Shown piece by piece: positions 6,631 through 6,924 of a stretch of DNA of 6,924 bases. The notes under the pieces were generated by a model, which was not told where the DNA came from, searched no databases, and worked only from the letters and a program-made list of their open reading frames with translations. Both the position numbers and the translations under genes were made by a program. How positions within the stretch are numbered: the first letter of the stretch is position 1; the number at the start of each line of letters is the position of its first letter. This DNA comes from Chlamydiota bacterium (GTDB lineage Bacteria; Chlamydiota; Chlamydiia; Chlamydiales; Waddliaceae): positions 1-6,924 of the forward strand of contig JAAKFP010000133.1 of assembly GCA_011065005.1 (NCBI GenBank), in the 5' to 3' direction.

Positions 6631-6726
6631 CCTTCCATAGTAACTGTCCAGGAGAAGGTTTGCTATGGAAGGCGCGGTAGCGCCAAAAGATGTAAGCCCC
6701 CTGTGAAGCGTTAGCGGAACGGGGGG
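6631..6726. repeat. Run of three consecutive hairpins
   Basis: First hairpin: CCTTCCATAG (6631-6640) with CTATGGAAGG (6663-6672), ten perfect pairs around a 22-base loop. Second: GGCGC (6671-6675) with GCGCC (6680-6684) around GGTA, sharing two bases with the first. Third: CCCCC (6697-6701) with GGGGG (6721-6725 or 6722-6726) around about 20 bases. The cluster could be a structured RNA, a fragment of a palindromic mobile element, or single-strand structure linked to replication. I do not recognise the family. Confidence 0.55.
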
Positions 6727-6815
6727 TAGAGATCAAAAATGAGAGAATAGCTGCGGCAGCAGCGCAAGAAACTGAAAAATTCACCAACCATCACGTGAAT
6801 GTCTTAGGAGGCTAG
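6696..6815 (+). pseudogene. Possible 3' remnant of an unidentified gene
   Basis: After a TAA at 6693-6695 this frame stays open for 39 codons to a TAG at 6813-6815. It encodes a plausible soluble helix (VEIKNERIAAAAQETEKF) and ends TNHHVNVLGG. The composition looks protein-like, but there is no start codon with a ribosome site, and the 5' part overlaps a hairpin. The end runs into the palindrome arm. It could be the tail of a gene whose front was lost when this junction formed, or chance. Confidence 0.3.
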
Positions 6816-6842
6816 AAGAAATAACCTTTACATTTAGGCTGT
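6803..6842. repeat. Outer arm of large palindrome (left arm)
   Basis: This matches the reverse complement of 83-122 at 35 of 40 positions and abuts the 79-base terminal repeat, separated by three bases. The similarity continues with gaps through the core to GCAAATCT (6865-6872). In one plus-strand frame it encodes EARRNNLYI followed by a stop, resembling EARKNNFYIY at the end of the BRO-N relic. The arms therefore share their reading register with the gene end. Confidence 0.8.
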
Positions 6843-6845
6843 TAT

Positions 6846-6924
6846 AGCTCTTCAGTTGCGAGGCGCAAATCTGCAGTCAACTTATTAGTTTCCAAAGATT
6901 TGCAACAAAGCAAGTGAAGATGAT
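6846..6924. repeat. Terminal direct repeat, right copy (79 bp)
   Basis: Identical to positions 1-79. If the molecule is circular, this copy is an assembly duplicate and should be removed. If linear, it is the second copy of a repeat bounding the segment. Confidence 0.95.

Larger units (their letters stand above)
6500..6802. other. Intergenic stretch without a convincing gene
   Basis: Between the SH2/J promoter and the palindrome arm I find no gene with a start, ribosome site and recognisable product. The AT-rich left part contains the tandem 10-mer at 6581-6604. The GC-richer right part contains three consecutive hairpins (6631-6726) and a short open frame that reads like the end of a protein (6696-6815). 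It may be worn-out mobile or phage DNA. Confidence 0.6.

Noticed and set aside
6485..6787. 100-codon open frame on the minus strand
   Set aside because: It starts at TTG with no ribosome site, spans all three hairpins and the SH2/J promoter, and its translation is an alanine run followed by AT-driven composition with no recognisable domain.

Overview
The window looks like accessory DNA from a host-associated Gram-negative bacterium with a standard genetic code; a Chlamydiota-like or Legionella-like amoeba symbiont is my best guess, with low confidence. The guess rests on the mix of genes: a BRO-N antirepressor relic, a SNF2/SWIM pair, and a protein with eukaryote-like SH2 modules plus a J domain. 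There is no rRNA, tRNA, CRISPR array, integrase, transposase or replication gene.

Layout, left to right. (1) A 79-base sequence at 1-79 is repeated exactly at 6846-6924, so the sequence either closes into a circle of 6845 bp or is bounded by two copies of a repeat. This 79-mer is the core of a large imperfect palindrome whose outer arms are 83-122 and 6803-6842. (2) 40-498 on the minus strand is a BRO-N gene broken by an in-frame TGA and truncated where it enters the palindrome. (3) 499-650 is a divergent promoter region with a perfect 6+6 inverted repeat overlapping both -35 elements. (4) 651-4594 on the plus strand is a two-gene operon: a bacterial SNF2-family helicase and a SWIM zinc-finger protein overlapping it by one base, resembling the Bacillus subtilis ywqA-ywqB pair. 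(5) 4609-4707 is a long hairpin between convergent genes, probably a bidirectional terminator. (6) 4752-6329 on the minus strand encodes a 525-residue protein with a Gly/Pro-rich N terminus, three SH2-like repeats at about 110-residue spacing, and a C-terminal J domain with an HPD motif. It has a strong Shine-Dalgarno and a promoter with both consensus hexamers. (7) 6500-6802 has no convincing gene; it holds a short tandem repeat, three consecutive hairpins and a possible coding remnant.

The helicase and SWIM protein probably act together in DNA or chromatin-type remodelling or repair, translated in a coupled way. The SH2/J protein is a separate convergent unit. Its architecture suggests it engages host phosphotyrosine signalling and an Hsp70, as a secreted effector would, but secretion is inferred only from architecture. 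It is the most unusual item in the window.
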